Assembly (NCBI RefSeq): GCF_018881715.1
Contig: NZ_JACVPW010000002.1
Coordinates: forward strand, 248,001 to 312,000
DNA: 64,000 nt
From: Polynucleobacter parvulilacunae
GTDB lineage: Bacteria > Pseudomonadota > Gammaproteobacteria > Burkholderiales > Burkholderiaceae
Reading direction: 5' to 3'
Shown here: piece by piece, positions 1-8,582 of the stretch
Numbering within the stretch: position 1 is the first letter of the stretch
Layout of the letters: each line of letters starts with the position of its first letter
Notes under the pieces: generated by a model
Told to the model about the DNA's origin: nothing
The model's input: the letters and a program-made list of their open reading frames with translations, nothing else
Databases searched by the model: none
Position numbers and translations under genes: made by a program

Positions 1-554
1 TGCCACGTATCAGTCACGTGATTAACTTTGGCTTGCCAATGAAACCAGAAGACTATACGCACCGCATCGGTCGCACAGGTCGTGCCGGTCGCAATGGTGT
101 TGCTATCACTTTGGTTGAGCATCGTGATCGCGCAAAGATCCGCAATATCGAACGCTTCACACAGCAAGATATCGTTGCTTCAGTCATCGCTGGTCTTGAG
201 CCACAAGCCAAGCCAAGCTTTGGTGGTGGCGGTGGCGGCAATCGCTCTGGTGGTGGTCGCCCTGGTGGTGGCGGTCGTTCTGGTGGCGGCTTTGGTGGCA
301 ATCGCTCTGGCGGTGGTGGCGGTCGTTATGGCTCAGGCGCTCGTTCAGAGTCTCGCTTTGGTGGTGGCGGTTCAGGCGGCGGCAATGCTGGTGGTCGCTC
401 AGACGATTCACGCCCAGCTCGCTCAGCTGACTCACGTCCTGCGCGTTCTGCTGACTCACGTCCAGCACGCTCTGGTGACTCACGCCCTGCAGGTGGTCCG
501 CGTTTTGCTAAACCAAAGGCCGGCGGTCAACGTCGTAGCTTTAGCGGTAGCTAA
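1..554 (+). CDS. DEAD-box RNA helicase, C-terminal part (5' end outside window)
   Basis: The reading frame is open from the first bases of the window, so this is the 3' end of a longer gene. The first residues ([12 protein letters not shown]) and the motif [10 protein letters not shown] are the end of the second RecA-like domain of a DEAD-box ATP-dependent RNA helicase, with motif VI intact. After about residue 65 the protein becomes a low-complexity tail rich in Gly, Arg and Ser, with RGG-like runs. It ends in four 8-residue repeats of the type RSxDSRPA and then a basic end. Such tails in RhlE/DeaD-type helicases bind RNA without sequence specificity and can promote condensate formation; that role is inferred here. 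ubiC starts 2 bases after the stop, so the two may be cotranscribed. RhlE or DbpA/DeaD cannot be told apart without the N-terminus. Confidence 0.93.
   Translation, partial: PRISHVINFGLPMKPEDYTHRIGRTGRAGRNGVAITLVEHRDRAKIRNIERFTQQDIVASVIAGLEPQAKPSFGGGGGGNRSGGGRPGGGGRSGGGFGGNRSGGGGGRYGSGARSESRFGGGGSGGGNAGGRSDDSRPARSADSRPARSADSRPARSGDSRPAGGPRFAKPKAGGQRRSFSGS
396..491 (+). repeat. Four in-frame 24-nt repeats encoding RS(D/A/G)DSRPA
   Basis: Four consecutive copies of an octapeptide RSxDSRPA, with x being D, A, A and G. The nucleotide copies differ at third codon positions (cgc/cgt, cca/cct), which suggests selection on the protein sequence or an old duplication rather than recent slippage. Confidence 0.85.
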
Positions 555-556
555 AA

Positions 557-1129
557 ATGGTTCACCGTAATCGTCTCCGTTCTGCATGGAATCGAGTCGG
601 TTCCGGTGAAATCCATCGGGCTCCACGCGAGTGGCAACCTTGGCTAAGCGATACCGGGTCTCTCACCCAAAAAATTGAGAAAGCAATTGGGCAAAAACTA
701 GAAGTTCAGGTTTTGCGTGACCGCCCTCAATCACTCAATAGCGACGAAAGTCGCTATTTTCATTTCAAGCTCAGACGCTGCAGAGTACGTGAAGTATTGC
801 TTTGTTCCAATGGAGTTCCATTGGTCATGGCACATAGCGTCATTCCAACATTGAGCTCTAGCGGTAGTAATCATGGGATCTTGCGTTTAGGCACAAAGCC
901 TTTAGGTGCCGTCTTATTCAGTAAAACCCGCAAGCATTCCAAAGCAAAACCGCCGCGTGACATTGCTCGCCTAGATAAAAGCAATGAGCTATGGAAACGA
1001 TGCTCTAAGCACTTTTCTGATGTGAGCTCACCCTTGTGGGCACGACGCACCCTCTATCGTTTAAAGGGTCGCCCAATCTTGGTAAATGAAATCTTTTTGC
1101 CTGCCCTACTAGAGGCTGCAAAGTTCTAG
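557..1129 (+). CDS. ubiC: Chorismate lyase (chorismate--pyruvate lyase)
   Basis: Converts chorismate to 4-hydroxybenzoate and pyruvate, the first committed step of ubiquinone synthesis, in the cytoplasm. The 190-residue protein shows the family pattern: W-L-SDTGSLT near residue 30, a central V-R-E-V-L stretch followed by a SVIP motif, LGTKPLGAVLF, and a C-terminal WARRTLY with LVNEIFLP. The usual ARSV motif reads AHSV here, so the Arg is replaced by His; this deserves a structural check because that Arg is near the product pocket in the E. coli enzyme. Its ATG lies 2 bases after the helicase stop and it converges on hemD with a 16-base gap. The assignment is firm from several motifs, though the family is diverse. 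Confidence 0.9.
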   Translation: MVHRNRLRSAWNRVGSGEIHRAPREWQPWLSDTGSLTQKIEKAIGQKLEVQVLRDRPQSLNSDESRYFHFKLRRCRVREVLLCSNGVPLVMAHSVIPTLSSSGSNHGILRLGTKPLGAVLFSKTRKHSKAKPPRDIARLDKSNELWKRCSKHFSDVSSPLWARRTLYRLKGRPILVNEIFLPALLEAAKF

Positions 1130-1145
1130 TTATTTGCTTCAAGTT

Positions 1146-1970
1146 TTAGATTGTCAGCCAAGCTAAGGTTGACTTCACCAAAGCTTCATCGCCTGGCTCG
1201 CTAGTAAAAACCTCACCAAACCCAATCATCTCTGCCGCATCCGCAATATTGTGATGTGGACATAAAGCACTAGCGGCACTCAAACCTTGGGTAAATTGAT
1301 CTTTCATCACTTCGCCCAGATAGCGCACCGCTTCCGAGGAGGTGAGTAGCCAAAGTGATTTACTTAGGTCCATTTCTCTGACCAGTTGCCAGGAAGGGTT
1401 ATCAAGATCCAAAGGTACGCGCGTGTAGGTTGAAATGACCTCTACTGTTGCGCCTGCCTTTTTCAAAGTGTCGGCCAGCCAATCACGGCCGCCCTCGCCT
1501 TTGAAGATCACTACTTTTTTATTCTGCCAATCCCACTGTAGAGTCTGAAGCTCTTTCCACAAACCTTCTGAATCCCAACTTTCGTTACTCTTGGGAATGA
1601 TGATGGGTGTCGGCTTCTCCTCTAATCCGATACCATGATTTTTTAGCGCTAGATGACTACTGCCGCCCATCACACCAATCGGAATAATCTTCTTAGAAAA
1701 ATCTTGCCAACCCCGCTCCAGTAAACGCATCACACTTTCAATGGCATTAGGACTTACAAAGATAGCAAGGTTAGCGTCAGTGAGAGCAGTGGCGATATGG
1801 TCAGCCAAATGTTCATCTGATTTAGGAACGATAGTTAATAAAGGTAAAGAAAGAATTTCTGGGAGACTACGCTTACCGACACCGCTTGCTTCAATGGCAC
1901 GACTGAGTACCTCAACCAATTGACGTGCCTGACCACTAGGTCTGGTGACAACAATCGTTTTAGTACTCAT
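1146..1970 (-). CDS. hemD: Uroporphyrinogen-III synthase
   Basis: Closes and inverts ring D of hydroxymethylbilane to give uroporphyrinogen III, the branch point for heme, siroheme and cobalamin. The protein is 274 residues, usual for HemD. It has the two-lobed layout: an N-terminal TRPSGQARQL segment, FVSPNAIESV near residue 90, and a C-terminal LLTSSEAVRYL. HemD sequences are poorly conserved, so the strongest support is position: it lies 31 bases downstream of hemC on the same strand, the standard hemCD order. Start at the ATG at 1970, beginning MSTKTIVV. Confidence 0.93.
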   Translation of the reverse strand: MSTKTIVVTRPSGQARQLVEVLSRAIEASGVGKRSLPEILSLPLLTIVPKSDEHLADHIATALTDANLAIFVSPNAIESVMRLLERGWQDFSKKIIPIGVMGGSSHLALKNHGIGLEEKPTPIIIPKSNESWDSEGLWKELQTLQWDWQNKKVVIFKGEGGRDWLADTLKKAGATVEVISTYTRVPLDLDNPSWQLVREMDLSKSLWLLTSSEAVRYLGEVMKDQFTQGLSAASALCPHHNIADAAEMIGFGEVFTSEPGDEALVKSTLAWLTI

Positions 1971-2001
1971 GCTAAATGGCTACTTTTTCTTTGGCTTTTG
2001 G

Positions 2002-2967
2002 TTACTTAGCAATTTTGGGTATTAAATCTGCAGCGCCCTGTGCCAGCAAGTCTTTTGCAACGGCAAGTCCCAAGGCTTCTGCATCCTCAACCGATTGCAC
2101 TGCCCCACCTCCCTGTGCCAGGCAAATCGCTTTGCCATCAGTACTAGCAACGAAGGAACGAATACGCATTTGGTTCTGATCCCACACCGCATGGGCCGCC
2201 AATGGCACCTCACACGAACCGCCAAGCTGGCGCGAAACCATGCGTTCAGCAGAAACAGCAAATAAAGTAGGTAAATCATTTAATGGGGCAAGCCATTGCT
2301 TGATATTGGGATGCTTGCTCAAAGTCTCAATACCTAAGGCACCCTGACCTGCAGCAGGAGTGTAAGGATCGCAAGGTAAGAATGCACGAATGCGTGACTC
2401 CAAACCTAAACGCTTTAGTCCGGCAGCAGCCAAAATAATGGCTTGATACTCGCCTTTATCTAACTTACCCATGCGGGTATCTAAATTACCGCGCAAAGGT
2501 TGAATAACGAGATGCGGAAACTTGGCACGAAGTACTGATTCGCGTCGCAAGCTCGAGGTGCCAACGATTGCACCGTGTGGCAACTCTTCTAGGCTTGCAT
2601 AGTCATTCGAAACAAAGGCGTCTCTGGCATCTTCCCTAGCCATGACACAAGAGAGATCAAAACCCTCAGGCATCACCATCGGAACATCCTTCAGAGAATG
2701 AACTGCCAGATCTGCTCGACCATCCTCTAGAGCTGTTTCGAGCTCTTTCACAAAAAGGCCTTTGCCACCCACTTTAGAGAGGGCTCTGTCCAAAATCTGA
2801 TCCCCACGGGTAGTCATCCCCAAAATCTGGACATCGCAGCCTGGATAGAGCTTTTTGAGGCAATCCCGGACGTGCTCAGCCTGCCACATGGCGAGGCGAC
2901 TTTCACGGGAGGCGATTACGAGGCGCTTTGGGGCGTCTGATGGGGAGGAATTCAGGGTTTGGGACAT
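2002..2967 (-). CDS. hemC: Porphobilinogen deaminase (hydroxymethylbilane synthase)
   Basis: Polymerises four porphobilinogens into hydroxymethylbilane for tetrapyrrole synthesis. The 321-residue protein begins [11 protein letters not shown], followed by the conserved [16 protein letters not shown]. It carries [39 protein letters not shown] and the dipyrromethane-cofactor cysteine in GGSCEVPLA. The frame is open 25 codons further upstream to 3042, but that extension overlaps argH and shows no family similarity, so the start at 2967 is chosen. It is divergent from argH with 43 bases between start codons and is first in a hemC-hemD pair. Confidence 0.97.
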   Translation of the reverse strand: MSQTLNSSPSDAPKRLVIASRESRLAMWQAEHVRDCLKKLYPGCDVQILGMTTRGDQILDRALSKVGGKGLFVKELETALEDGRADLAVHSLKDVPMVMPEGFDLSCVMAREDARDAFVSNDYASLEELPHGAIVGTSSLRRESVLRAKFPHLVIQPLRGNLDTRMGKLDKGEYQAIILAAAGLKRLGLESRIRAFLPCDPYTPAAGQGALGIETLSKHPNIKQWLAPLNDLPTLFAVSAERMVSRQLGGSCEVPLAAHAVWDQNQMRIRSFVASTDGKAICLAQGGGAVQSVEDAEALGLAVAKDLLAQGAADLIPKIAK

Positions 2968-3010
2968 AACATTTAAAATAATCAAAGACCTACACCAATA
3001 TACTGTGTTT

Positions 3011-4429
3011 ATGAGCTCATCAAATAATTCCTTAGCCAACAAAGCCCAAGCTTGGTCGGCCCGTTTTGCCGAACCTGTCGACGAACTTGTTCAGCGTTAT
3101 ACCGCTTCTATTGGCTTTGATCAACGCTTTGCCATGGTCGATATCGTCGGATCCTTGGCGCATGCCCAAATGTTGGCCACCCAAAAGATCATTAGCCAAC
3201 AAGATTTAGCCGATATCCAAAAGGGCATGACTCAAATTAAGAGTGAAATCGAATCCGGTCAATTTGAGTGGCAATTGGCGCTTGAGGATGTACACCTCAA
3301 CATCGAAGCACGCCTTACTGCATTAGTAGGCGATGCTGGCAAACGTTTGCATACCGGCCGTTCACGCAATGACCAAGTAGCAACCGATTTGCGTCTCTGG
3401 TTACGTGGCAGCGTGGATGACATTGCGGTCACCCTCAAAACTTTACGTCTGGCACTTTTGGATTTAGCTGAAAAGCATGCATCTACTATCATGCCTGGTC
3501 ACACGCATTTACAAGTAGCGCAACCGATTACCTTTGGTCATCACTTGATGGCTTACTTCGAAATGTTTAGCCGTGATGCAAGTCGCTTAGCAGATTTGCG
3601 CGCTCGCTTTAATCGCTTACCTCTAGGTGCGGCTGCATTGGCTGGTACAACCTACCCTATCGATCGCGAGCAAGTGGCTAAGGCCTTAGGATTTGACGGC
3701 ATCTGCAACAACTCTTTGGATGCCGTATCAGATCGTGACTTTGCGATTGAGTTCTGCGCCTTCTCATCGATCTTGATGATGCATGTCTCACGTCTTTCTG
3801 AAGAGCTGATCCTGTGGCTTAGTCCTCGCTTTGGCTTTATTGATCTACCGGACCGCTTCTGCACTGGCAGCTCAATCATGCCGCAAAAGAAAAACCCTGA
3901 TGTTCCAGAATTAGCGCGCGGCAAGACCGGACGTGTTTATGGCGACTTGATTTCTTTATTGACCTTAATGAAAGGTCAGCCACTCGCCTACAACAAAGAT
4001 AACCAAGAAGATAAAGAGCCATTGTTTGATGCAGTTGATACCGTGCAAGATACCTTGCGTATTTTTGCCGACATGATTCCTCACATTGAAGTTAAGGCCG
4101 AGGTAATGAAGAAAGCTGCTGAAGAAGGTTTTGCAACAGCAACCGACTTGGCTGATTACTTAGTGAAAAAAGGTTTGGCTTTCCGCGATGCGCACGAAGC
4201 AGTTGCTCATGCTGTTAAGGCTTGCGTAGGCAGAAACTGCATGCTGACTGACTTAAGTCTTTCTGAGTTGCGCTTTGCTTGTGGCTTAGACAATCGCCCT
4301 GAAATGATTAGTGATGATGTATTTGCCCTCCTCACCGTAGATGGCTCCGTTCAATCACGTCAACATGCTGGTGGCACCGCTCCAGCCCAGGTGCTTGCTG
4401 CTATCAAACGGGGTCGCGCAGACCTCTAA
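3011..4429 (+). CDS. argH: Argininosuccinate lyase
   Basis: Splits argininosuccinate into arginine and fumarate, the last step of arginine synthesis. The 472-residue protein has the fumarase/aspartase superfamily signature [12 protein letters not shown] around residue 295, plus [15 protein letters not shown] and [10 protein letters not shown], which hold the catalytic residues. The frame is open back to 2855, but that stretch is antisense hemC. The ATG at 3011, beginning [15 protein letters not shown], fits the family N-terminus. A possible -10 element TATACT lies just upstream at 2999-3004. dctQ starts 5 bases downstream, so the TRAP permease genes are probably read through from argH. Confidence 0.97.
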   Translation: MSSSNNSLANKAQAWSARFAEPVDELVQRYTASIGFDQRFAMVDIVGSLAHAQMLATQKIISQQDLADIQKGMTQIKSEIESGQFEWQLALEDVHLNIEARLTALVGDAGKRLHTGRSRNDQVATDLRLWLRGSVDDIAVTLKTLRLALLDLAEKHASTIMPGHTHLQVAQPITFGHHLMAYFEMFSRDASRLADLRARFNRLPLGAAALAGTTYPIDREQVAKALGFDGICNNSLDAVSDRDFAIEFCAFSSILMMHVSRLSEELILWLSPRFGFIDLPDRFCTGSSIMPQKKNPDVPELARGKTGRVYGDLISLLTLMKGQPLAYNKDNQEDKEPLFDAVDTVQDTLRIFADMIPHIEVKAEVMKKAAEEGFATATDLADYLVKKGLAFRDAHEAVAHAVKACVGRNCMLTDLSLSELRFACGLDNRPEMISDDVFALLTVDGSVQSRQHAGGTAPAQVLAAIKRGRADL

Positions 4430-4434
4430 AAGGC

Positions 4435-4986
4435 ATGGGGTTTTGGTCCAAACTCTCTGCAGGTATTGATTACGTAAACCAGTTTCTGGGCAAGGCAGCC
4501 AGCGTTATGATTTTGCTGTCTTGCGTTGTATCTGCGCTCAACGCTCTACTTCGATACGGCTTAGATATCAGTAACAACTGGCCCTTAGAACTTCAGTGGT
4601 ATCTCTTTGCTGCCGCAGTCATGCTCGGCGCCTCTTACACACTCAAACGCAACGAACATGTTCGAGTAGATTTAATTTATTCCCAGCTCTCTGTTCGTGG
4701 GCGCTTGTGGGTTGATCTCTTTGGTTTGGTTTTCTTTTTAATGCCTGCCTGCTTCTTATTTGCCTGGCTCTCCTGGACCACACTCTTTTATCCATCGTGG
4801 TTGGTGATGGAGCACTCACTGAACTCTGGCGGTTTAGCGCGCTATCCCATTAAGTTCGTAGTGCCCTTTGGTTTTTTCATGCTGAGCCTTCAAGGCCTCT
4901 CAGAAATCATTAAACGTGTCGGTGCCCTGCAAGGCAAAATCACTTTGCCTGCCGAAGACCTTCAATACGAAAAGCCGATGCAATGA
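4435..4986 (+). CDS. dctQ: TRAP transporter small permease (DctQ family)
   Basis: Small four-helix membrane subunit of a tripartite ATP-independent periplasmic (TRAP) transporter, which imports organic acids using the sodium or proton gradient. The 183-residue protein has hydrophobic stretches near residues 20-45, 50-75, 95-120 and 140-160. It also has the family feature LKRNEHVRVDL after the second helix. It lies 5 bases after argH, and its stop overlaps the start of dctM by the ATGA arrangement, so the two are translationally coupled. No periplasmic binding protein is next to it, so the substrate cannot be stated. Confidence 0.92.
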   Translation: MGFWSKLSAGIDYVNQFLGKAASVMILLSCVVSALNALLRYGLDISNNWPLELQWYLFAAAVMLGASYTLKRNEHVRVDLIYSQLSVRGRLWVDLFGLVFFLMPACFLFAWLSWTTLFYPSWLVMEHSLNSGGLARYPIKFVVPFGFFMLSLQGLSEIIKRVGALQGKITLPAEDLQYEKPMQ

Positions 4987-6515
4987 TTCCATTAGAGTGG
5001 ATGCCGCCATTAATGTTCGGCGGGCTAATCGTCTTTATGTTGATTGGCTTTCCGGTCGCTTTTTCACTCATGGCTGCTGGTTTATTTTTCTCGGCTATTG
5101 CGATTAGCGAAGGCTTCTTTGGAATGCCTTTTTTACAAGCTATTCCGCAGCGCATCTTTGGTAGCGTTCTTGCTAATGATCTACTGCTAGCCATTCCCTT
5201 CTTCACCTTTATGGGCGCCATCTTAGAGCGCTGTGGTCTTGCAGAAGAGATGCTCGACTCGATGGGGCAACTTTTTGGACGCGTACGTGGCGGCCTAGGA
5301 TACTCGGTCATCATCGTCGGATTTATCTTGGGAGCGATTACTGGCACTGTAGCTGCTCAGGTGATCGCTATGGCGATGATCTCCCTGCCAGTGATGATGC
5401 GTTACGGCTACAACATGCGCTACGCCACAGGCGTTTTAGCAGCTTCCGGAACGATTACTCAACTGGTGCCGCCATCGCTGGTATTAATTGTTTTGGCAGA
5501 TCAACTCAAAACGCAAAGTGGCAGCGCTGATGTAGGCAGTATGTATTTAGGCGCCTGGGGACCATCTCTCTTGCAGATTGGACTCTTTGCCCTCTACACC
5601 TTCTTCTTAAGTCGTGTTCGCCCTGACTATCTTCCACCAGTGCCAGCAAGCGATCTCACGCTAAAAGGTTGGGCGCTTTGGAAGAAATGCCTGATGGGAA
5701 TCATTCCATCTGCGGTACTGATCTTCCTAGTGCTCGGTACGATCATGACTGGTATTGCCACCCCTACAGAATCCGGTGCGATGGGCGCCATGGGCGCCCT
5801 ACTATTAGCCTGGCTTCGTAGAGCAAGCATCCCCAATCTGAAAGGATTGGTACAAGAGGCTTATCAGAACACCATGCGCATTACAGCTATGGTGGTGTTC
5901 ATCTTGATTGGATCAACCTGCTTCTCTGTTGTCTTTCAAGGTGTGGATGGCGGCTTCTGGGTAGAAGAACTTTTCTCCAATCTACCTGGCGGCTGGATTG
6001 GATTCTTAATCGTTGTAAATTTATTTGTTTTCGTCTTAGCCTTCTTCCTGGACTTCTTTGAGATTGCCTTCATCGTTGTGCCGATGTTGGCACCAGTAGC
6101 CGTCAAACTCCTCTCACCAGTATTACTCGATTCGATGAATGGCAATCCTCAAGCCGCAGCGAGCGCTGCGCTAGTGTGGTTTGGTGTGATGCTGTGCGTA
6201 AATATGCAAACCTCATTTATGCACCCACCATTTGGTTTTGCACTCTTCTATCTGAGAGGCGTTGCGCCTAAGGAGGTGAAAAGTAGTGATATCTATTGGG
6301 GTGCACTACCTTGGGTAGGCTTGCAACTAGTGATGGTTGTATTGGTGATGGTATTCCCCGCCCTCGTGACGACACTCCTAGATAAACCCGCTACCGTTGT
6401 TCAGAGCCAAGACTTTAATTTCACAGGCGGCGAAGAGGGTAAATCAGATGCACCCTCAAGCAAAGAGGATGAGGATGCTCCAGTGACATTTCAACTGGAT
6501 AAGCCAATCAAGTAG
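4983..6515 (+). CDS. dctM: TRAP transporter large permease (DctM family)
   Basis: Large membrane subunit that carries substrate and ions across the inner membrane. The 510-residue protein has about 12 hydrophobic segments and DctM motifs such as GTITQLVPPSLVL and ATPTESGAMGA, and it ends in FMHPPFGFALFYLRG. After the last helix (about residue 455) there is a hydrophilic, acidic tail rich in E, D, K and S, longer than in most DctM proteins; its role is unknown. It is coupled to dctQ through ATGA. As with dctQ, no DctP subunit is seen nearby. Confidence 0.94.
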   Translation: MIPLEWMPPLMFGGLIVFMLIGFPVAFSLMAAGLFFSAIAISEGFFGMPFLQAIPQRIFGSVLANDLLLAIPFFTFMGAILERCGLAEEMLDSMGQLFGRVRGGLGYSVIIVGFILGAITGTVAAQVIAMAMISLPVMMRYGYNMRYATGVLAASGTITQLVPPSLVLIVLADQLKTQSGSADVGSMYLGAWGPSLLQIGLFALYTFFLSRVRPDYLPPVPASDLTLKGWALWKKCLMGIIPSAVLIFLVLGTIMTGIATPTESGAMGAMGALLLAWLRRASIPNLKGLVQEAYQNTMRITAMVVFILIGSTCFSVVFQGVDGGFWVEELFSNLPGGWIGFLIVVNLFVFVLAFFLDFFEIAFIVVPMLAPVAVKLLSPVLLDSMNGNPQAAASAALVWFGVMLCVNMQTSFMHPPFGFALFYLRGVAPKEVKSSDIYWGALPWVGLQLVMVVLVMVFPALVTTLLDKPATVVQSQDFNFTGGEEGKSDAPSSKEDEDAPVTFQLDKPIK

Positions 6516-6608
6516 CATCCTACTTCAATTAAAGGAGGGGTTTTTCCCAAATTCGTGCCAAGAGTGGGTCTTTGTCTTAAAAATCCATTACGCTAGGGAA
6601 AATTCAAA

Positions 6609-7877
6609 ATGGTTAACAAAATGAACTTCCCTTCCTTAATTAGCAAGACGCTTCCATTATGGATATTACCCCTCGTGCTAAGCGGGTGTGGATCAGCAAC
6701 AGCCCCTGACTTCAGCGCGATGTCGGCAAAATATGCCAATACGCTCGAGCAATATCAAATCAATATGATTTTTCAGAATATTTTGCGCTCCTCTGAAGAT
6801 CGTCCAGTGAGTTTTTTAGATATGCCAACAATCAACGGCTCGGGCTCCATTACTGCAACTCCATATGCCAGCGCATTTTTCTCGGGCGGCATTCTGCCTT
6901 ACAACGCCAGCTATCTTCCAATCAATGGTGGATTAAATAGCATCACCCCCGGAGTATCGCTTTCAGTTGGCAATACATTTAACTTCACCCAATCCTCTTT
7001 AGATAACGCAGTATTTTGGAAGGGCTACTTAAGTGAACTGCCAGTAGAGATGGTTAAGTATTTTGAACACAACCATATACCGAAAGAAGTTCTACTCAGT
7101 CTAGTAGTTGACGAAATTATTATTACTCAGCCTGACGGCTCGCAAACTTATCTGATCAACAACCCGCTAAGACCTGACTATCCAGAGTTTCAAAAGCGAC
7201 TTTATAAATTAATTGGCTACGGTCTTGGTGCTTACCTGGTAGATACCTCCCAAAAGATTGGCCCTCCAGCAAGCATGAGCACTCTTAAGGCAAATTTTGG
7301 AAGTAATGCGCTTGAAGCCATGAAGAGCGCAGATATCATTTTGCAAAAAGTCGGCTCACCCTCTGAGCTTACATTTCAACCAATTCAAGTATCAAAAAAA
7401 TATAAACTCTGCATCAATGCTAATAAGTACGAAAACTTTGTTCGGGAAGAGTTTGGCGATGAGCTCTTCTGCCAAGAAACGCTGGCACAAGAGCTAAAGA
7501 AGGGCAACCTCACTAAGAAAGCACTGCCCAAGGCTGAAATTCGGATACGCTCAACAAATAATATATTTGAGTTCCTAGGCCAGGTAGTGAAAGCCCAATT
7601 AGCTGATCCACCTTATATGCTGACGCTACCCCCAACAGCCACTACTTTTAACAGTAATAAAAAGACCTCGAATGAGCATGCATTGCTAGTAGTCGATAAG
7701 GATAAGCCTCAAACAAGACCCTTTTCAACCATTGAAGGCTTGGATGGTAGTGTCTACAGCATCCCAAGCCAAAACAACGGCTATTCACCGCTCGCCATTA
7801 AGCTACTATCCCAATTTATGTCGTTGCAGAAAATTCCGGGAAGCATCCCAGCATCACCATCGGTATTGCTGAAATAG
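6609..7877 (+). CDS. Predicted lipoprotein of unknown function
   Basis: I do not recognise this 422-residue protein. It starts with a basic N-region, a hydrophobic stretch and a lipobox LSGC with the cysteine at residue 27, so export and lipid attachment are expected. The residue after the Cys is Gly, not Asp, which points to the outer membrane under the E. coli sorting rule. The mature part begins with a soluble, probably helical region (YANTLEQYQINMIFQNILRS), then a Gly/Ser/Thr-rich part near residues 75-125 and a mixed alpha/beta remainder. It stands alone between dctM (93 bases away) and a strong hairpin terminator. A second in-frame ATG at 6621 would also leave a complete signal peptide. 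Confidence 0.8.
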   Translation: MVNKMNFPSLISKTLPLWILPLVLSGCGSATAPDFSAMSAKYANTLEQYQINMIFQNILRSSEDRPVSFLDMPTINGSGSITATPYASAFFSGGILPYNASYLPINGGLNSITPGVSLSVGNTFNFTQSSLDNAVFWKGYLSELPVEMVKYFEHNHIPKEVLLSLVVDEIIITQPDGSQTYLINNPLRPDYPEFQKRLYKLIGYGLGAYLVDTSQKIGPPASMSTLKANFGSNALEAMKSADIILQKVGSPSELTFQPIQVSKKYKLCINANKYENFVREEFGDELFCQETLAQELKKGNLTKKALPKAEIRIRSTNNIFEFLGQVVKAQLADPPYMLTLPPTATTFNSNKKTSNEHALLVVDKDKPQTRPFSTIEGLDGSVYSIPSQNNGYSPLAIKLLSQFMSLQKIPGSIPASPSVLLK

Positions 7878-7896
7878 AAACCGCTCAAGCATTAAT

Positions 7897-7924
7897 AAAT
7901 GAGGCCCCTAGGGGCCTCATTTAT
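7897..7924. terminator. Hairpin terminator, probably bidirectional
   Basis: Perfect inverted repeat AAATGAGGCCCC-TA-GGGGCCTCATTT with T-rich flank on the plus side. It lies 20 bases after the lipoprotein stop and 38 bases from the yoeB stop, so it can end both convergent transcripts. Confidence 0.85.
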
Positions 7925-7961
7925 TATAGGGAGCAACTATTCCTTATTGAAGAGCACTGAA

Positions 7962-8225
7962 TTACTCGTAGTGATAACGGCAAGCAATAATGACTAACTG
8001 ATCTTTTTCAATGGCGTATACCAGGCGATGAACATCATCAATTCTTCTAGACCAAAATCCTGACAGACTCTCTCTAAGCTCTTCAGGTTTTCCGATTCCC
8101 TCTTTGGGATTTCTTAAAGCATCTTTAATTAAAACAATAATGCGCTTTAAGGTTTTCTTATCCTGCCCCTGCCAGTAAAGATAGTTAGACCACGCTGCAT
8201 TTGTCCACACTAGCCTACTAAGCAT
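7962..8225 (-). CDS. yoeB: YoeB-family toxin (ribosome-dependent mRNA endonuclease)
   Basis: Toxin of a type II toxin-antitoxin pair. In E. coli YoeB cuts mRNA in the ribosomal A site. The 87-residue protein follows the family closely: YLYWQGQDKK, GIGKPEEL, LSGFWSRRI, HRLVYAI and the C-terminal ACRYHY. The residues matching catalytic E46, R65 and H83 of E. coli YoeB are present as E48, R67 and H85. One extra residue, Glu, follows the usual C-terminal Tyr. It overlaps the antitoxin gene by 8 bases and should be translationally coupled to it. The catalytic set being intact suggests an active toxin. Confidence 0.96.
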   Translation of the reverse strand: MLSRLVWTNAAWSNYLYWQGQDKKTLKRIIVLIKDALRNPKEGIGKPEELRESLSGFWSRRIDDVHRLVYAIEKDQLVIIACRYHYE

Positions 8226-8472
8226 CCAACAGAGCCTTTGCTTTGGTCTGTCCTTTGCGATATTGCGCTAATGATTTCTCCAAATGCTTCACGTTAGCCG
8301 GAGATTTTAATAAATGGAATGTTTCCATCATGCTGTTATAGGTATTCAAGGACATCACTACAGCATCCTCCGCGTCTCTGCGCGAGATCACAGCAACATC
8401 GCAATCAGCCACTACCTGATCAATGACTTGTTTAAATTGATTTCTAGCATCGGAAAAATTAATGACTCTCAT
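8218..8472 (-). CDS. yefM: YefM-family antitoxin (Phd/YefM)
   Basis: DNA-binding antitoxin that neutralises YoeB and represses its own operon. The 84-residue protein begins MRVINFSDARNQFKQVIDQV, the N-terminal Phd/YefM fold. It contains ISRRDAEDAVVMSLNTYNSM and then a less ordered, charged C-terminal arm, which wraps the toxin in known complexes. It is first in the operon and overlaps yoeB by 8 bases. An imperfect palindrome lies upstream of the start. Confidence 0.95.
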   Translation of the reverse strand: MRVINFSDARNQFKQVIDQVVADCDVAVISRRDAEDAVVMSLNTYNSMMETFHLLKSPANVKHLEKSLAQYRKGQTKAKALLDA

Positions 8473-8484
8473 GACAATCTTTGA

Positions 8485-8506
8485 CTTGTTCTATATATCG
8501 TACAAG
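8485..8506. promoter_or_regulatory. Possible YefM-YoeB operator
   Basis: Inverted repeat CTTGT-N12-ACAAG flanking an AT-rich core TATATA, 12 bases upstream of the yefM start. Autorepressing YefM-YoeB complexes bind short palindromes (TGTACA core in E. coli) over their promoter; the position fits, the exact site is inferred. Confidence 0.45.
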
Positions 8507-8532
8507 GATAAAGACTGCCCAAATTGAGTGCA

Positions 8533-8560
8533 TGTAAAAAACCCCGCAAAAGCGGGGTTC
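8533..8560 (-). terminator. Rho-independent terminator of the decarboxylase gene
   Basis: On the minus strand: stem AACCCCGC, loop TTTT, stem GCGGGGTT, then a T run. It lies 23 bases after the decarboxylase stop at 8583. Confidence 0.9.
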
Positions 8561-8582
8561 TGGGACTAAAAAACGATATAGA

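Noticed and set aside
82..570. 162-residue frame overlapping the helicase tail on the same strand, and a minus-strand frame at 184-483
   Set aside because: Both are by-products of the Gly-rich repeat codons: they read as low-complexity Val/Ala or His/Gln runs, with no family match.
2855..3010. N-terminal extension of argH, and the matching hemC extension 2968-3042
   Set aside because: Both are antisense overlaps of the neighbouring gene; family N-termini fit the internal starts.
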